Positions 25,725 through 35,501 are shown, counted from the first letter of the stretch. The stretch: 64,000 nt of DNA from Pseudomonas koreensis (GCF_024169245.1 NZ_JALJWP010000001.1:5751501-5815500), one strand, 5' to 3'. A program made the numbers and translations. The notes: generated from the letters alone by a model not told the origin.

Positions 25725-25984
25725 GGAAGCCCACTCCTCAGCAACGCGAATTCTTCACCGCATTTGATGCGATTATTATTGGTGTGTGTTTTGTATTGGT
25801 GAATCCGGCGTTTTACAGGCCGAGAAGTCACAAAGCGCGCCGAGAGTAGCAGCTTTGCCAAGGGTCGACCAGAGCCAAACGTGGGCCCTACAGTCATATT
25901 AATGACTCAAGACTTGCCAGCGGTCATTTTAGAGCAAAAATCCTATTAACCTGTGAAAGCCCCGCTGCCAGGGGGATTAAAAGC
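25725..25984. other. Upstream region of fadD1
   Basis: About 260 bases without a gene, fairly AT-rich near 25890-25950. It presumably holds the fadD1 promoter, independent of fadD2. I looked for a PsrA- or FadR-like palindrome and saw none that is convincing. Confidence 0.4.
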
Positions 25985-26060
25985 AAAAGATCGCAGCCTT
26001 CGGCAGCTCCTACATTTGGAATGCGTTTCCTGTAGGAGCTGCCGAAGGCTGCGATCTTTT
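25985..26060. repeat. Family B REP pair, tail-to-tail, loop TTTGGAATGCGTTTCC
   Basis: Inverted GTAGGAGCTGCCGAAGGCTG units face inward around a loop that also appears, with little change, in family A elements at 1793 and 16891. It lies between fadD2 and fadD1. Confidence 0.93.
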
Positions 26061-26072
26061 CGCTTGTAACCT

Positions 26073-27761
26073 TTAGGCGATATCGCGCAACTCGCGCCGC
26101 AGAATTTTCCCTACAGGCGTCATCGGCAACGACTCACGCAGCACGATGTGTTTCGGCACCTTGTAGGCAGTGAAATTCTCTTTGCAGTAAGCCTTCAGCT
26201 CTTCCAGGCTGACGCCGGTTTCCCGCGCCACCACAAACAGCTTCACCGCTTCCCCCGAACGCTCGTCCGGCACACCGATTACCGCGCAGTTGGCGACCTT
26301 CGGGTGGGCCATGACCACGTCTTCGATTTCGTTCGGATACACGTTGAAGCCGGAGACGATGATCATGTCCTTCTTGCGATCGACGATGCGCACGAAACCG
26401 TCGGGGTCGATCACGGCGATGTCGCCGGACTTGAACCAGCCTTCGGCATCCAGCACCTCAGCGGTGGCCTCGGGTTTGTTCCAGTAGCCCTTCATGATCT
26501 GCGGGCCTTTGATGCACAGCTCGCCACGCTCGCCCAGCGGCTGCTCGACGCCGTCATCGTTGATGATTTTCACCAGCGTGCCCGGCACCGGCAGGCCGAC
26601 GGTGCCGAGGCGCGACTGGTCGCCGTAAGGGTTAGTGCAGGCCACTGGCGAGGTTTCGGTCAGGCCGTAGCCTTCAGTGATGCGGCAACCGGTCATCTGC
26701 TCCCAGCGCTCGGCAGTGGCCTTGACCAGCGCGGTGCCGCCGGAGTTGGTCAGCTTCAGGCTGGAGAAATCCAGGGTCTTGAAATCGGGATGGTCCATCA
26801 GCGCAACGAACAGGGTGTTCAAACCCAGCAGTGCCGAGAAGCGCCAGTTTTTCAGTTCCTTGATGAAGCCGGCGATGTCGCGCGGATTGGAGATCAGCAC
26901 GTTATGGTTGCCCGACACCATCATGCACATGCAATTCGCGGTGAAGGCATAGATGTGGTACAGCGGCAGCGGCGCGATCATCACTTCCTGGCCCTCGCGC
27001 AACAGCGGCTGACCGTCCGGGCCGAGCTGGGCAAGACAGGCGCGCACTTGCTGCATGTTCGCTACCAGATTGCCGTGGGTCAGCATCGCGCCCTTGGCCA
27101 GGCCAGTGGTGCCGCCGGTGTATTGCAGCACGGCGATGTCATCGAGGCCGACGCTCAGCGGTTTGATACCCAGGCCACGGCCCATGCGCAGCGCACTTTT
27201 GAAGGCGATCGCTTGGGGCAGTGAATACTCGGGAACCAGTTTTTTCACCTTGCTGACCACGGTATTGACCAGCCAGCCCTTGGCGGCGGGCATCAGGTCG
27301 CCCATCTTCGCTTCGATCAGGTATTGGATATCGGTGTCAGGCAGCACTTCCTGGACTTTCTGCCCGAACAGGTTCAAGTACACCAGCGCGCGCGCGCCGG
27401 AATCCTTGAACTGGTGGCGCATCTCCCGTGGCGTGTACAGCGGGTTGGTGTTGACCACGATCAGCCCGGCGCGCAAGGCGCCGAATACGGCAATCGGATA
27501 ATGCAGAACGTTGGGCATCTGCACCGCAATGCGATCCCCCGGCACCAGATCGGTATGGGCCTGCAGGTAACCGGCGAACGCCGCGCTCTGGCGCTCGAGT
27601 TCGGCGTAGGTCAGGGTGATGCCCATGCTGCTGAACGCCGGGCGGTCAGCGAACTTCTTGCAGGAACGCTCAAACACTTCGATGACCGACTTGAACTCGC
27701 CCATGTCGATGTCCAGCGGTACGCCGGCCGGGCGTTTGTCATTCCAGAAATCAGGTTGCAT
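26073..27761 (-). CDS. fadD2: Long-chain fatty acid CoA ligase FadD2
   Basis: This 562-residue acyl-CoA ligase is a paralogue of fadD1. It opens MQPDFWNDKRPAGVPLDID, close to the fadD1 opening, and has the ATP signature YTGGTTGLAKGAMLTHGN, the GYGLTETSP motif and EGWFKSGDIAVIDPDGFVR. The start at 27761 is chosen for its AAGAGGA site; the longer frame to 27905 has no family similarity. The pair may differ in chain-length preference, as reported for P. aeruginosa FadD1 and FadD2. It is divergent from the hydrolase/phaJ genes. Confidence 0.93.
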   Translation of the reverse strand: MQPDFWNDKRPAGVPLDIDMGEFKSVIEVFERSCKKFADRPAFSSMGITLTYAELERQSAAFAGYLQAHTDLVPGDRIAVQMPNVLHYPIAVFGALRAGLIVVNTNPLYTPREMRHQFKDSGARALVYLNLFGQKVQEVLPDTDIQYLIEAKMGDLMPAAKGWLVNTVVSKVKKLVPEYSLPQAIAFKSALRMGRGLGIKPLSVGLDDIAVLQYTGGTTGLAKGAMLTHGNLVANMQQVRACLAQLGPDGQPLLREGQEVMIAPLPLYHIYAFTANCMCMMVSGNHNVLISNPRDIAGFIKELKNWRFSALLGLNTLFVALMDHPDFKTLDFSSLKLTNSGGTALVKATAERWEQMTGCRITEGYGLTETSPVACTNPYGDQSRLGTVGLPVPGTLVKIINDDGVEQPLGERGELCIKGPQIMKGYWNKPEATAEVLDAEGWFKSGDIAVIDPDGFVRIVDRKKDMIIVSGFNVYPNEIEDVVMAHPKVANCAVIGVPDERSGEAVKLFVVARETGVSLEELKAYCKENFTAYKVPKHIVLRESLPMTPVGKILRRELRDIA

Positions 27762-27986
27762 TGTTCTTGTCCTCTTTACCTGAACCGATCCGGGAGCCGC
27801 TTTCTGTCGTTTCTGCTTCGTCCATTGAAGGCGAAAAGCACAAAGCGGAGCTTCACGGACACTAGCAGCTATGGCCATTGAGGCAAATATGACGCAAGCC
27901 GTCATTGATCGCGTGAATCTTCCCGCCGTGGCGTGGGCTGATCAGACGCGCTATACACTGTGGCGATGCTGAGCAAAGGAATCGCC

Positions 27987-28931
27987 ATGACCCACGACAC
28001 CTTCTGGCTGGACGCGAGTGACCGCAGCCGCCTGTACGTCAACCGCTGGCTGCCGGCCACGCCATTGAAAGCGGTGATTCTTCTCGCTCATGGCATGGCC
28101 GAGCACAGCGCTCGCTACGCCCGCCTCGCCGACACGTTTTGCGACAAAGACTATGGCGTCTACGCACCGGATCTGCGCGGCCATGGCCGCACCGCCGACA
28201 ACGGCACCCTTGGCCATTTCGCCGATGACGATGGCTGGTGCAAGGTCGTTGGCGATCTGGCCAGCCTCAACCAGCACATCGGCCAGCAACATCCCGGCGT
28301 GCCGATCATTCTGCTCGGGCACAGCATGGGCAGTTATCTGGCCCAGGCTTATCTGCTGCACCACAGCGCCAGCCTGCACGGGGCGATTCTCAGCGGTTCG
28401 AATTTCCAGCCAGTGGCCCTGTATCGCGCCGCCCGGCAGATTGCCCGGCTGGAAAAACTGCGTCAGGGCGGCAAGGGTCGCAGCGCGCTGATCGAGTGGC
28501 TGTCGTTCGGCTCGTTCAACAATAAATTCAAACCGCTGCGCACCCGTTTCGACTGGCTGAGCCGCGATCCTGCCGAGGTCGACAAGTACGCCGCCGACCC
28601 GTTGTGTGGCTTTCGCTGTACCAATCAGTTCTGGATCGATCTGCTCGGCGGCTTGCAGCAAATCAGCAAAGCGTCCAATCTCGCGCAGATCGATCCGGGG
28701 CTGCCGCTGCTGGTGATTGGCGGCGAATGTGATCCGGTGAGCGAGGGCAAGCGTCTGACTGATCTGGCCAATGCCTTGCGCAGGGCCGGCAGCCAGCACC
28801 TGCAACTGAAGATCTACCCGCAGGCCCGGCACGAATTGTTCAATGAAAGCAATCGCGACGAAGTGACCGCCGATGTGCTCGCCTGGATCGACCAGGCCCT
28901 GAGCCATCCGCGCCCGCAGCGCAGCGAATAA
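27987..28931 (+). CDS. Alpha/beta hydrolase, monoacylglycerol-lipase-like
   Basis: This 314-residue serine hydrolase of the MGL/lysophospholipase group has the nucleophile elbow GHSMG with Ser113, preceded by LLAHGMAEHSARYARLA (about residues 32-48) and YAPDLRGHGRT, and with a late CDPVSEG and a His (QARHEL) completing the triad. No signal peptide is visible. It probably releases fatty acids from glycerides or lysophospholipids for the adjacent acyl-CoA ligases. AAAGGAA supports the start at 27987. It is followed after 43 bases by the phaJ-type gene. Confidence 0.85.
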   Translation: MTHDTFWLDASDRSRLYVNRWLPATPLKAVILLAHGMAEHSARYARLADTFCDKDYGVYAPDLRGHGRTADNGTLGHFADDDGWCKVVGDLASLNQHIGQQHPGVPIILLGHSMGSYLAQAYLLHHSASLHGAILSGSNFQPVALYRAARQIARLEKLRQGGKGRSALIEWLSFGSFNNKFKPLRTRFDWLSRDPAEVDKYAADPLCGFRCTNQFWIDLLGGLQQISKASNLAQIDPGLPLLVIGGECDPVSEGKRLTDLANALRRAGSQHLQLKIYPQARHELFNESNRDEVTADVLAWIDQALSHPRPQRSE

Positions 28932-28974
28932 TTTTTTGTGGATTCACAGAAATCCGTCACAGGAAGCGATACCG

Positions 28975-29445
28975 ATGACCCAGGTTACCAACATCCCTTA
29001 CGAAGCCCTCGAAGTCGGCCAGACCGCCAGCTACAGCAAGACTGTCGAAGAGCGCGACATTCAGCTGTTCGCCGCGATGTCGGGCGACCACAACCCGGTG
29101 CACCTGGACGCCGAGTTTGCCGCCGCGAGCATGTTCAAGGAACGCATCGCCCACGGCATGTTCAGCGGTGCACTGATCAGCGCAGCGGTCGCTTGCGAAC
29201 TGCCTGGGCCGGGCACTATTTATATCGGTCAGCAGATGAGTTTTCAGAAACCGGTCAAGATCGGCGACACGCTGACGGTGCGTCTGGAGATTCTCGAGAA
29301 ACTGCCGAAATTTCGCGTGCGCATTGCCACTCGCGTGTTCAACCAGCGTGATGAGTTGGTGGTGGATGGCGAGGCGGAGATTCTCGCGCCGCGCAAGCAG
29401 CAGACGGTGACGTTGCCGACATTGCCGGCGATCAGTATTGGTTGA
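28975..29445 (+). CDS. phaJ: (R)-specific enoyl-CoA hydratase, PhaJ1-like
   Basis: This 156-residue single hot-dog MaoC domain carries the hydratase 2 signature SGDHNPVHLD with Asp38 and His43 spaced as in PhaJ. Such enzymes turn trans-2-enoyl-CoA from beta-oxidation into (R)-3-hydroxyacyl-CoA, the substrate of PHA synthase. Length and position next to fadD1, fadD2 and a hydrolase gene agree with PhaJ1 of P. aeruginosa. The start at 28975 has AGGAAG upstream. Without an enzyme test the chain-length preference is open. Confidence 0.82.
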   Translation: MTQVTNIPYEALEVGQTASYSKTVEERDIQLFAAMSGDHNPVHLDAEFAAASMFKERIAHGMFSGALISAAVACELPGPGTIYIGQQMSFQKPVKIGDTLTVRLEILEKLPKFRVRIATRVFNQRDELVVDGEAEILAPRKQQTVTLPTLPAISIG

Positions 29446-29480
29446 ATGATTTGTACGGTGGGTGTCAGGTAGAACCTTTC

Positions 29481-29654
29481 CCCCTCACCCCAGCCCTCCC
29501 GAAACGTCGGACCGCCCCCAAGGGGGCGAGGGGGAAAGGGAGCAGATTTGAGTGTTTTTCAAATCCTCAATCGACTCGATCATTCAGGTCGATGTTTAGC
29601 GAAAGACACCTCGGTCAGTCCCCTCTCCCTCCGGGAGAGGGCTAGGGTGAGGGG
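29481..29654 (+). repeat. Family C composite repeat, copy 2
   Basis: Bounded by CCCCTCACCCCAGCCCTCCC and AGGGCTAGGGTGAGGGG. It carries the TTCAGGTCGATG and AGACACCTCGGTC core in the same orientation as copy 1. The left arm is altered compared with the other copies. Confidence 0.85.
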
Positions 29655-29670
29655 CTTTTCCTGCGGGCAC

Positions 29671-29700
29671 AAAAAAACGCCAGACAAGCTGGCGTTTTTT
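29671..29700. terminator. Bidirectional intrinsic terminator
   Basis: A7-CGCCAG-ACAAG-CTGGCG-T6. It serves the phaJ-side transcript and the minus-strand DUF2383 gene. Confidence 0.9.
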
Positions 29701-29715
29701 GTACGCGAAAGACTC

Positions 29716-30183
29716 TTACGATTTGGCACGAGCCTGGTTACGCAGGGCTTTCACCTGGTCGTGGTTGCGTTGTACGCCGTGGTACTGACGCTCAACCAGG
29801 TCACGAATACCCACCAGATTGTGCTTGGTGATTTTTTCCAGCGCTTCTTTGTAAGCCTTCAGCGCATGGTCTTCACCGCGCTCGGCTTCGTTCAGCACAG
29901 CCTCTTCGTCTTTGCCGGTGAACATGGATTTGACGTCGACCCAGCGACGGTGCAGGTCACCGGCAACGCTGGTCGAGGTTTCCGGATCACCGCCCAGCGA
30001 ACGTACCTGAGCCTGCAGCTCGGCGGCTGCGGTGGCGCAGTCGGCGGCGCGAGTCACAAACAGGGATTTCAGTTCTGGATGCTTGATGTCTTCGGCGCAA
30101 GTCTTGAACCCTTCCTGACCGTCCTTGCAGGTTTCAATCAGGTCGTTGAGTACAGAAATGGCTTCTTTATTCATGTCGGTCAT
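29716..30183 (-). CDS. PA2169 family four-helix-bundle protein (DUF2383)
   Basis: This 155-residue, mostly helical protein begins MTDMNKEAISVLNDLIETCK and contains DCATAAAELQAQVRSLGGDP and EAERGEDHALKAYKEAL. It belongs to the ferritin-like DUF2383/PA2169 family. Members are induced under stress, and the Glu and His residues in the helices might bind a metal; no activity has been settled. AAGGAA lies before the first ATG; a second ATG three codons on is possible. Confidence 0.85.
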   Translation of the reverse strand: MTDMNKEAISVLNDLIETCKDGQEGFKTCAEDIKHPELKSLFVTRAADCATAAAELQAQVRSLGGDPETSTSVAGDLHRRWVDVKSMFTGKDEEAVLNEAERGEDHALKAYKEALEKITKHNLVGIRDLVERQYHGVQRNHDQVKALRNQARAKS

Positions 30184-30389
30184 TTTTCAATTCCTTGCGA
30201 TGGGTTGAAGATGCAAGGGATATTGCAGTGTGCGTGCCAGCTTTCTGATCGGATAGAAAGGCTTTTATTTCAATTAGTTACGAAAGATTGAACCATCTGT
30301 ATGCTGGTTTTTTGCATGATCTGTCATTTGGCCTGCATGCAGAATGCCTGTATTTTCCAGACTGATCTGAAAACCAACGAAGCGTGCTG

Positions 30390-30626
30390 ATGAATCCGGA
30401 AAAACTCGAACTGCTGATCACCCGCGAGATGCCTTTCGGCAAATACAAAGGCCGAATCATTGCCGACTTGCCTGGCCCCTATCTGAACTGGTTTGCCCGT
30501 GAAGGCTTTCCCCACGGCGAACTCGGTGGTCTGCTCGCGCTGATGCAGGAGATCGACCACAACGGCCTGTCCGACCTGCTTGAGCCGCTACGCGCCAAAC
30601 ACGGCAAACCCGCCCCGCGCCACTGA
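30390..30626 (+). CDS. DUF3820 family protein
   Basis: This 78-residue protein contains MPFGKYKGRIIADLPGPYLN (residues about 14-33) and WFAREGFPHGELGGLLALMQ, the conserved core of the DUF3820 family, also labelled putative quorum-sensing-regulated virulence factor. Function unknown. The ATG at 30390 is preferred; a GTG two codons earlier is also possible. It is followed after 30 bases by the aminotransferase gene in the same direction. Confidence 0.83.
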   Translation: MNPEKLELLITREMPFGKYKGRIIADLPGPYLNWFAREGFPHGELGGLLALMQEIDHNGLSDLLEPLRAKHGKPAPRH

Positions 30627-30656
30627 AGCGCCCTCCTCTCTTGAGCCACGCCGACC

Positions 30657-31838
30657 ATGCCTGACAACACCCGCCGAGCCCGTGACGAAGCTTTCTGGCA
30701 AACCTTTTCCGACCGATACGATGTGCAGCCCGGCCCGGTCAATCTGGAGAACGGTTACTTCGGGCGCCTGTCGCGTACGGTGATCGAGGAATACCAGCGC
30801 AACATCGAGCTGATCAACACCAGCAACTCGGTTTACGTGCGCCAGCGCTTTGAACAGCACGACAACCTCGAGATCCGCGCGCAACTGGCCGAACTGATTG
30901 GCGTACGCGCGCAAAGCGTGGCCCTGACGCGTAACGCCACCGAAGGCCTGCAATCGCTGATCCGCAATTACAATCGCCTGCAGCCGGACGACCAGGTGCT
31001 GATCTGCGACCTCGACTACGACACGGTCAAAGGCGCCATGCGCTGGCTGGCGAAACACCGCGGCGTCGAGGTGATCGAAATTGCCCACCGCCATCCGGCC
31101 AGCTTCGACAGCCTGCTGGAAAGCTATCGCGAGGCTTTTGTCCGCCACCCGAAACTGAAATTGATGGCCCTGACCCACGTCACCCACCGCACCGGTCTGG
31201 TCATGCCGGTGCAGGCCATCGCCGCGCTGGCCAAAGAGCATGGGGTCGACATTATCCTCGACGGTGCCCACGCCCTCGGCCAGATCGAATTCGATCTACA
31301 AGCGTTGGGCATCGCTTTCGCCGGCTACAACCTGCACAAGTGGATCGGCGCGCCGCTGACCCTTGGCTTTATCTACATCGCCCCGCAGCGTCTGGCCGAC
31401 ATCGATCCGGACATGGGCGAGATGCATTATCCGGTGACCGACATTCGCGCGCGCACCTCGTACAGCACGCCGAACATTCCAGCGCTGATGACCCTGCCGC
31501 TGGTGTTCGAAGAGCACAACGCCCTCGGCGGTGCCGCAGCCAAAAGCGCACGCCTGAATTACCTGCGCAATCTCTGGGTCAGCGCCGTGCGGCACCTGCC
31601 GGGCATCGAAGTAATGACGCCGGATGACCCGCAACTGAATTGCGGGATCACCTCGCTGCGTTTCACGCGTCATGAAGATCAACAGGTCATGGTTGAGCGC
31701 CTGCTCAACGAGTTCAACCTGTTCACCGTGGTGCGCACCGGCGCCGCGTCCGGGCCATGCATTCGCATCACGCCGGGGCTGACCACCACGGCTGGCGAGA
31801 TGGAGCTATTGGTCCACGCGTTGAACCACCTGCGCTAA
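30657..31838 (+). CDS. Class V aminotransferase-fold PLP enzyme
   Basis: This 393-residue pyridoxal-phosphate enzyme is of the isopenicillin-N-epimerase/cysteine-desulfurase-like class. The PLP Lys lies in AGYNLHKWIGAP near residue 227, with IILDGAHALGQIEFDL about 20 residues earlier supplying the Asp that contacts the cofactor, and TRNATEGLQSLI near residue 90 binding the phosphate. The substrate cannot be assigned. It follows the DUF3820 gene and its stop codon overlaps tail-to-tail with the stop of the minus-strand gene. Confidence 0.85.
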   Translation: MPDNTRRARDEAFWQTFSDRYDVQPGPVNLENGYFGRLSRTVIEEYQRNIELINTSNSVYVRQRFEQHDNLEIRAQLAELIGVRAQSVALTRNATEGLQSLIRNYNRLQPDDQVLICDLDYDTVKGAMRWLAKHRGVEVIEIAHRHPASFDSLLESYREAFVRHPKLKLMALTHVTHRTGLVMPVQAIAALAKEHGVDIILDGAHALGQIEFDLQALGIAFAGYNLHKWIGAPLTLGFIYIAPQRLADIDPDMGEMHYPVTDIRARTSYSTPNIPALMTLPLVFEEHNALGGAAAKSARLNYLRNLWVSAVRHLPGIEVMTPDDPQLNCGITSLRFTRHEDQQVMVERLLNEFNLFTVVRTGAASGPCIRITPGLTTTAGEMELLVHALNHLR

Positions 31839-32413
31839 AACCGCACAGCGTTATTCTTTTCGTAGCCTGCGAGGCCGATCTGCGAAGACACGGCAAAGGT
31901 ATCGATGCCGAGGGTCTGGCAAGCGAAGGCGCCGTCTTCGAGATCCTCTCCGGCGATCGGCTGCAGCACCAGCCGTACAGCGTCCTCGGTGACGAGTGCG
32001 CAGCTGCAGCGGCCGGGCAGATGCAAGGTTCCGGCCCAGGCCTCGTGGTGTGCTGGCGCGCCGTTATCGTCACTGGGGATGTATACGTTCAGAGTGAGGC
32101 ACGACGTGCCCGGCACCGGGCGATCCGGATAGACGCTGGTAAAACGGACGATGCCATGGTTATCGGTCAATTGATCGCCGCCCAGGCAGATGTTGGTATC
32201 GATCGTCTGTTGAATGCGCACCAGCGCGCCGCTGACCGGCTGGCCAGTCATGGCGTCGGCCAGCGACAGACGCAGGATCAGTGGTAGGCCTTCGACGCCT
32301 TGACTGATGTTGCGCACCTGCGGTTGGCTGCGCCGATCGCGACTGCCGAGCGCCAGCCGCTTCGCTTGATAACGGGAATGTGGCGCAAGGGGCAGAGACT
32401 GAAGGTCGTCCAT
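31835..32413 (-). CDS. Intradiol-dioxygenase-like beta-barrel protein, probably not catalytic
   Basis: This 192-residue protein has the core strands of the intradiol ring-cleavage dioxygenase/transthyretin-like fold: LRLSLADAMTGQPVSGALV at residues about 47-65 and LTDNHGIVRFTSVYPDRPVP at about 82-101. In active enzymes the corresponding region carries a Tyr ligand (YxFxT) and later a His-x-His pair; here the Tyr position is Val-Arg-Phe and the His pair is replaced by NVY. I infer that iron ligands are missing. Its stop overlaps the aminotransferase stop by four bases. Confidence 0.68.
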   Translation of the reverse strand: MDDLQSLPLAPHSRYQAKRLALGSRDRRSQPQVRNISQGVEGLPLILRLSLADAMTGQPVSGALVRIQQTIDTNICLGGDQLTDNHGIVRFTSVYPDRPVPGTSCLTLNVYIPSDDNGAPAHHEAWAGTLHLPGRCSCALVTEDAVRLVLQPIAGEDLEDGAFACQTLGIDTFAVSSQIGLAGYEKNNAVRF

Positions 32414-32515
32414 GAGGAGTTCTCTCTTCCATAAGATGAACGCAGGTTAACCCCGGCGAACGGACCGCGTGCGTTAACTATGTATCGCGGCATGTATGTT
32501 TACTTTCTTCGGCGC

Positions 32516-32544
32516 AAAAAAAAGGTGCGCCGACCAAGCGCACC
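32516..32544 (-). terminator. Intrinsic terminator of the zwf-pgl-eda operon
   Basis: GGTGCG...CGCACC stem with nine-base loop and a run of eight T on the minus strand. It lies 41 bases after the eda stop. Confidence 0.88.
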
Positions 32545-32584
32545 ATAAAGCCGTAAAGCACACAACGAGGTGTAGGGGTAAAGA

Positions 32585-33250
32585 TCAGTCCAGCAGCGCC
32601 AGGGCCTCTGCGGTGCATTCCTGAATGCGGGCCCAGTCGCCGTTCTTGATCCACTCAGGATCGAGCATCCAGCTACCGCCCACGCACATGACGTTTTTCA
32701 GCGCCATGTAGCTCTTGATATTGGCCGGGCCGACGCCGCCAGTCGGGCAGAATTTCACTTCGCCGAACGGACCACCGAGGGCCTTGATTGCCGCTACGCC
32801 ACCGCTGACTTCCGCCGGGAACAGCTTGAAGCGGCGATACCCAAGACCGTAGCCTTCCATGATCCCCGAGGCGTTGCTGATGCCCGGCAGCAGCGGAATC
32901 GGGCTGTCGACGCTGGCTTCGAGCAGGTCGCGGGTGATGCCCGGGGTAACGATGAATTGCGAACCGGCCGCTTCCGCCGCCGCGAGCATGTTGCGATCGA
33001 GCACGGTGCCGGCACCGGTCATCAGTTCCGGACGCTGTTCGCGCAGGATCTGGATGGCTTTGAGGCCGAACTGCGAACGCAGGGTCACTTCCAGCGCGGT
33101 CAGGCCACCGGCGGCGAGGGCGTCGGCCAGTGGCAGCACGTCCTGTTCGCGGGCGATGGTGATCACCGGCAGGATCCGCGCTTTGGCGCAGAGACTGTCG
33201 ATCAGGGCAACTTTGTCCGCCATGGAAACGGTCGGGGATGGGGTTGTCAT
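32585..33250 (-). CDS. eda: KDPG aldolase Eda
   Basis: This 221-residue class I aldolase splits 2-keto-3-deoxy-6-phosphogluconate into pyruvate and glyceraldehyde 3-phosphate. The Schiff-base Lys is Lys142 in RRFKLFPAEV, with Glu54 in LEVTLRS and Arg34/Glu35 in PVITIARE at the expected positions. The start at 33250 has AAGGAA upstream; the frame's first ATG at 33277 is an alternative that would overlap pgl. It is the last gene of zwf-pgl-eda. Confidence 0.95.
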   Translation of the reverse strand: MTTPSPTVSMADKVALIDSLCAKARILPVITIAREQDVLPLADALAAGGLTALEVTLRSQFGLKAIQILREQRPELMTGAGTVLDRNMLAAAEAAGSQFIVTPGITRDLLEASVDSPIPLLPGISNASGIMEGYGLGYRRFKLFPAEVSGGVAAIKALGGPFGEVKFCPTGGVGPANIKSYMALKNVMCVGGSWMLDPEWIKNGDWARIQECTAEALALLD

Positions 33251-33267
33251 AGCGGCTGTTCCTTGGC

Positions 33268-33981
33268 TCATGGGCACCAGTAAATCTCTAACGTAGGTTG
33301 CAGAAACGCGCGCACCGGCATGGCCGCGACGTCATCGGATGCCAGCGCGGCATTCAGGGTGGTCAGTTTCGATTGACCGGAAATCGACAGAATCTTGTGT
33401 TTGGCCGAAGCCAGCAGCGCACGGCTCATGGTCAGGCGCTGACGTGGCACGCTGGGCGCCAGCATCGGCCAGCAACGGCGCGTGCCATCGGCTTGCAGGG
33501 CTTCGGCGAGGTTCGGGCTGTCGGGGAACAGCGACGCGGTGTGACCGTCATCGCCCATGCCCAGCACCAGCACGTCGATCGGTGGCAGCTCGGCGAGCAG
33601 ACGATCAGCCTGTTCAGCAGCCTGCTCGACGTTGGCCGCCGCGCTGTAGAGGCTGAGGAACTGCGCCTTGGCTGCCGGGCCTTTGAGCAGGTATTGCTTG
33701 AGCAGGCCAGCATTGCTGTCGGCATGTTCAACCGGCACCCAACGTTCGTCGGCCAGGGTCACAACGACCTTCGACCAGTCCAGCTCCTGCCTGGCCAGGT
33801 GCTGGAAAAACGCCACCGGGCTGCGCCCGCCGGACACCACCAGCACCGCGTTGCCGCGTGCCGCAATGGCTTCGCTCAGTTGTTTGGCAACGTTCAGCGC
33901 CAGGCCTTCGGCAAGCAAAACCGGGCTGTTGAATTCGCGGGCAGTCACGCCCGTCGGCAGTTGCACATCAGATATCGCCAT
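33268..33981 (-). CDS. pgl: 6-Phosphogluconolactonase Pgl
   Basis: This 237-residue cytosolic lactonase hydrolyses 6-phosphogluconolactone to 6-phosphogluconate. Family motifs are [17 protein letters not shown] (near residue 48), TLADERWVP and [16 protein letters not shown] (near residue 135). The start overlaps the 3' end of zwf by 14 bases, which fits coupled translation of consecutive pathway enzymes. Confidence 0.95.
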   Translation of the reverse strand: MAISDVQLPTGVTAREFNSPVLLAEGLALNVAKQLSEAIAARGNAVLVVSGGRSPVAFFQHLARQELDWSKVVVTLADERWVPVEHADSNAGLLKQYLLKGPAAKAQFLSLYSAAANVEQAAEQADRLLAELPPIDVLVLGMGDDGHTASLFPDSPNLAEALQADGTRRCWPMLAPSVPRQRLTMSRALLASAKHKILSISGQSKLTTLNAALASDDVAAMPVRAFLQPTLEIYWCP

Positions 33982-35434
33982 ACCACGACCTCCCGTCCCG
34001 CGTGATCAAAGCAATGGAGCTCATCGGCCCCCACGACCCGGCCGCATACGGCTTGGGCGCGTCGCCGGATTTTTTCCACCCGGCGATCAGCTGGTCACAC
34101 CACTTCCACGCGGCTTCGATTTCATCTTTACGGACAAACAGGTTCTGATTGCCGTTCATCACTTCCAGCAACAACCGCTCGTAGGCATCGGGGATCCGCG
34201 CGCTACGCCAGGTGTCGGAGAAATTCAGTTGCAGCGGCCCGCTGCGCAGTTGCATGCCCTTGTCCAGGCCCTGCTCTTTGGTCATCACTCGCAAGGAAAT
34301 GCCTTCGTCCGGTTGCAGGCGGATGATCAGTTTGTTGCTGATCTGCAGGCGCTGCTCCGGGGCGAAGATGTAGTGCGAGGGTTCCTTGAAGTGGATGACG
34401 ATCTGCGACAGCTTCTGCGGCATGCGCTTGCCGGTACGCAGGTAGAACGGCACACCGGCCCAGCGCCAGTTGCGGATATCAGCTCGCAGGGCGACGAAGG
34501 TTTCGGTGTCGCTCTGGGTATTGGAATTCGGTTCTTCGAGGTAGCCCGGTACCGATTTACCTTCGCTGTGACCGGCGATGTACTGGCCGCGCACCACTTG
34601 TGTAGTCAGGCCTTCCGGGCTGATCGGCGCCAGCGCCTTCAGCACCTTTACTTTCTCGTCACGGATGCTGTCGGCGGAGAGGTCGGCCGGTGGGTCCATG
34701 GCGATCAGGCAGAGCAACTGCAACAGGTGATTCTGGATCATGTCGCGCAGTTGGCCAGCCTTGTCGAAATAGCCCCAACGGCCTTCGATGCCGACCTTCT
34801 CGGCCACGGTGATTTCCACGTGGGAGATGTAATTCTGGTTCCACTGGGTTTCGAACAGGCTGTTGGCGAAACGCAGGGCGATCAGGTTCTGAACGGTTTC
34901 CTTGCCCAGATAGTGGTCGATGCGGTACGTGCGGTCTTCCGGGAAGAACTGCGCCACCGCGTCGTTGACCTTGCGCGACGATTCCAGGTCAGAGCCGATC
35001 GGCTTTTCCAGGACCACGCGGGTGTTCTCGGCCAGACCGACTTTTTCCAGGTTCTCGCAGATCGCGCCGTACACCGCCGCCGGCGTAGCGAAGTAGGCGA
35101 TCATGCGCTGGCTGCTGCCGGCCAGTTCCGCCAGCGCCACGTAATCTTCGGCCTTGAGGAAGTCGACGTGCAGGTAGGTCAGGCGCGCGAGAAAACGCTC
35201 GGCCACGGTTTCGTTCAGCTCTTTGCCGACGTAACGGCGCAATTCGGCGGCGATGAACGCCATGTGCTGCTGCTCGCTGCCGGGCTCACGAGCCAGCGCG
35301 ATGATCCGCGTGTCTTCGTGCAGCAGGTCGGCACCGTCAAGGTGATAAAGGGCAGGAAACAGCTTGCGCAGGGCCAGATCGCCAAGCGCGCCGAACAAGG
35401 CAAAGGTGCACGGTTCAACCGTAATGGAAGGCAT
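33968..35434 (-). CDS. zwf: Glucose-6-phosphate 1-dehydrogenase Zwf
   Basis: This 488-residue enzyme oxidises glucose 6-phosphate to the lactone with NAD(P)+. The N-terminal Rossmann motif reads [16 protein letters not shown] (residues about 12-27) and the substrate-binding signature [15 protein letters not shown] is near residue 172. Length is normal. It is the first gene of zwf-pgl-eda and divergent from hexR. Two HexR-like boxes lie in the 217-base gap, so repression by HexR is expected, as in other pseudomonads. Confidence 0.96.
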   Translation of the reverse strand: MPSITVEPCTFALFGALGDLALRKLFPALYHLDGADLLHEDTRIIALAREPGSEQQHMAFIAAELRRYVGKELNETVAERFLARLTYLHVDFLKAEDYVALAELAGSSQRMIAYFATPAAVYGAICENLEKVGLAENTRVVLEKPIGSDLESSRKVNDAVAQFFPEDRTYRIDHYLGKETVQNLIALRFANSLFETQWNQNYISHVEITVAEKVGIEGRWGYFDKAGQLRDMIQNHLLQLLCLIAMDPPADLSADSIRDEKVKVLKALAPISPEGLTTQVVRGQYIAGHSEGKSVPGYLEEPNSNTQSDTETFVALRADIRNWRWAGVPFYLRTGKRMPQKLSQIVIHFKEPSHYIFAPEQRLQISNKLIIRLQPDEGISLRVMTKEQGLDKGMQLRSGPLQLNFSDTWRSARIPDAYERLLLEVMNGNQNLFVRKDEIEAAWKWCDQLIAGWKKSGDAPKPYAAGSWGPMSSIALITRDGRSWYGDI

Positions 35435-35439
35435 GATGT

Positions 35440-35454
35440 TTGTTCTTTTATCAA
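35440..35454. promoter_or_regulatory. Candidate HexR box near the zwf start (imperfect)
   Basis: TTGT-N7-TCAA differs in one base from the HexR motif TTGT-N7-ACAA. It lies directly before the zwf start. Confidence 0.4.
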
Positions 35455-35501
35455 GTTAAGCTACAAATACCTTTTTTCAAGGCATCACTCAAGGGAAAAT
35501 G

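Noticed and set aside
25880..25960. Inverted sequence around ATTAATGACTCAAG as a possible fatty acid regulator site upstream of fadD1
   Set aside because: The symmetry is short and does not fit the PsrA or FadR motifs I know, so no operator is called.
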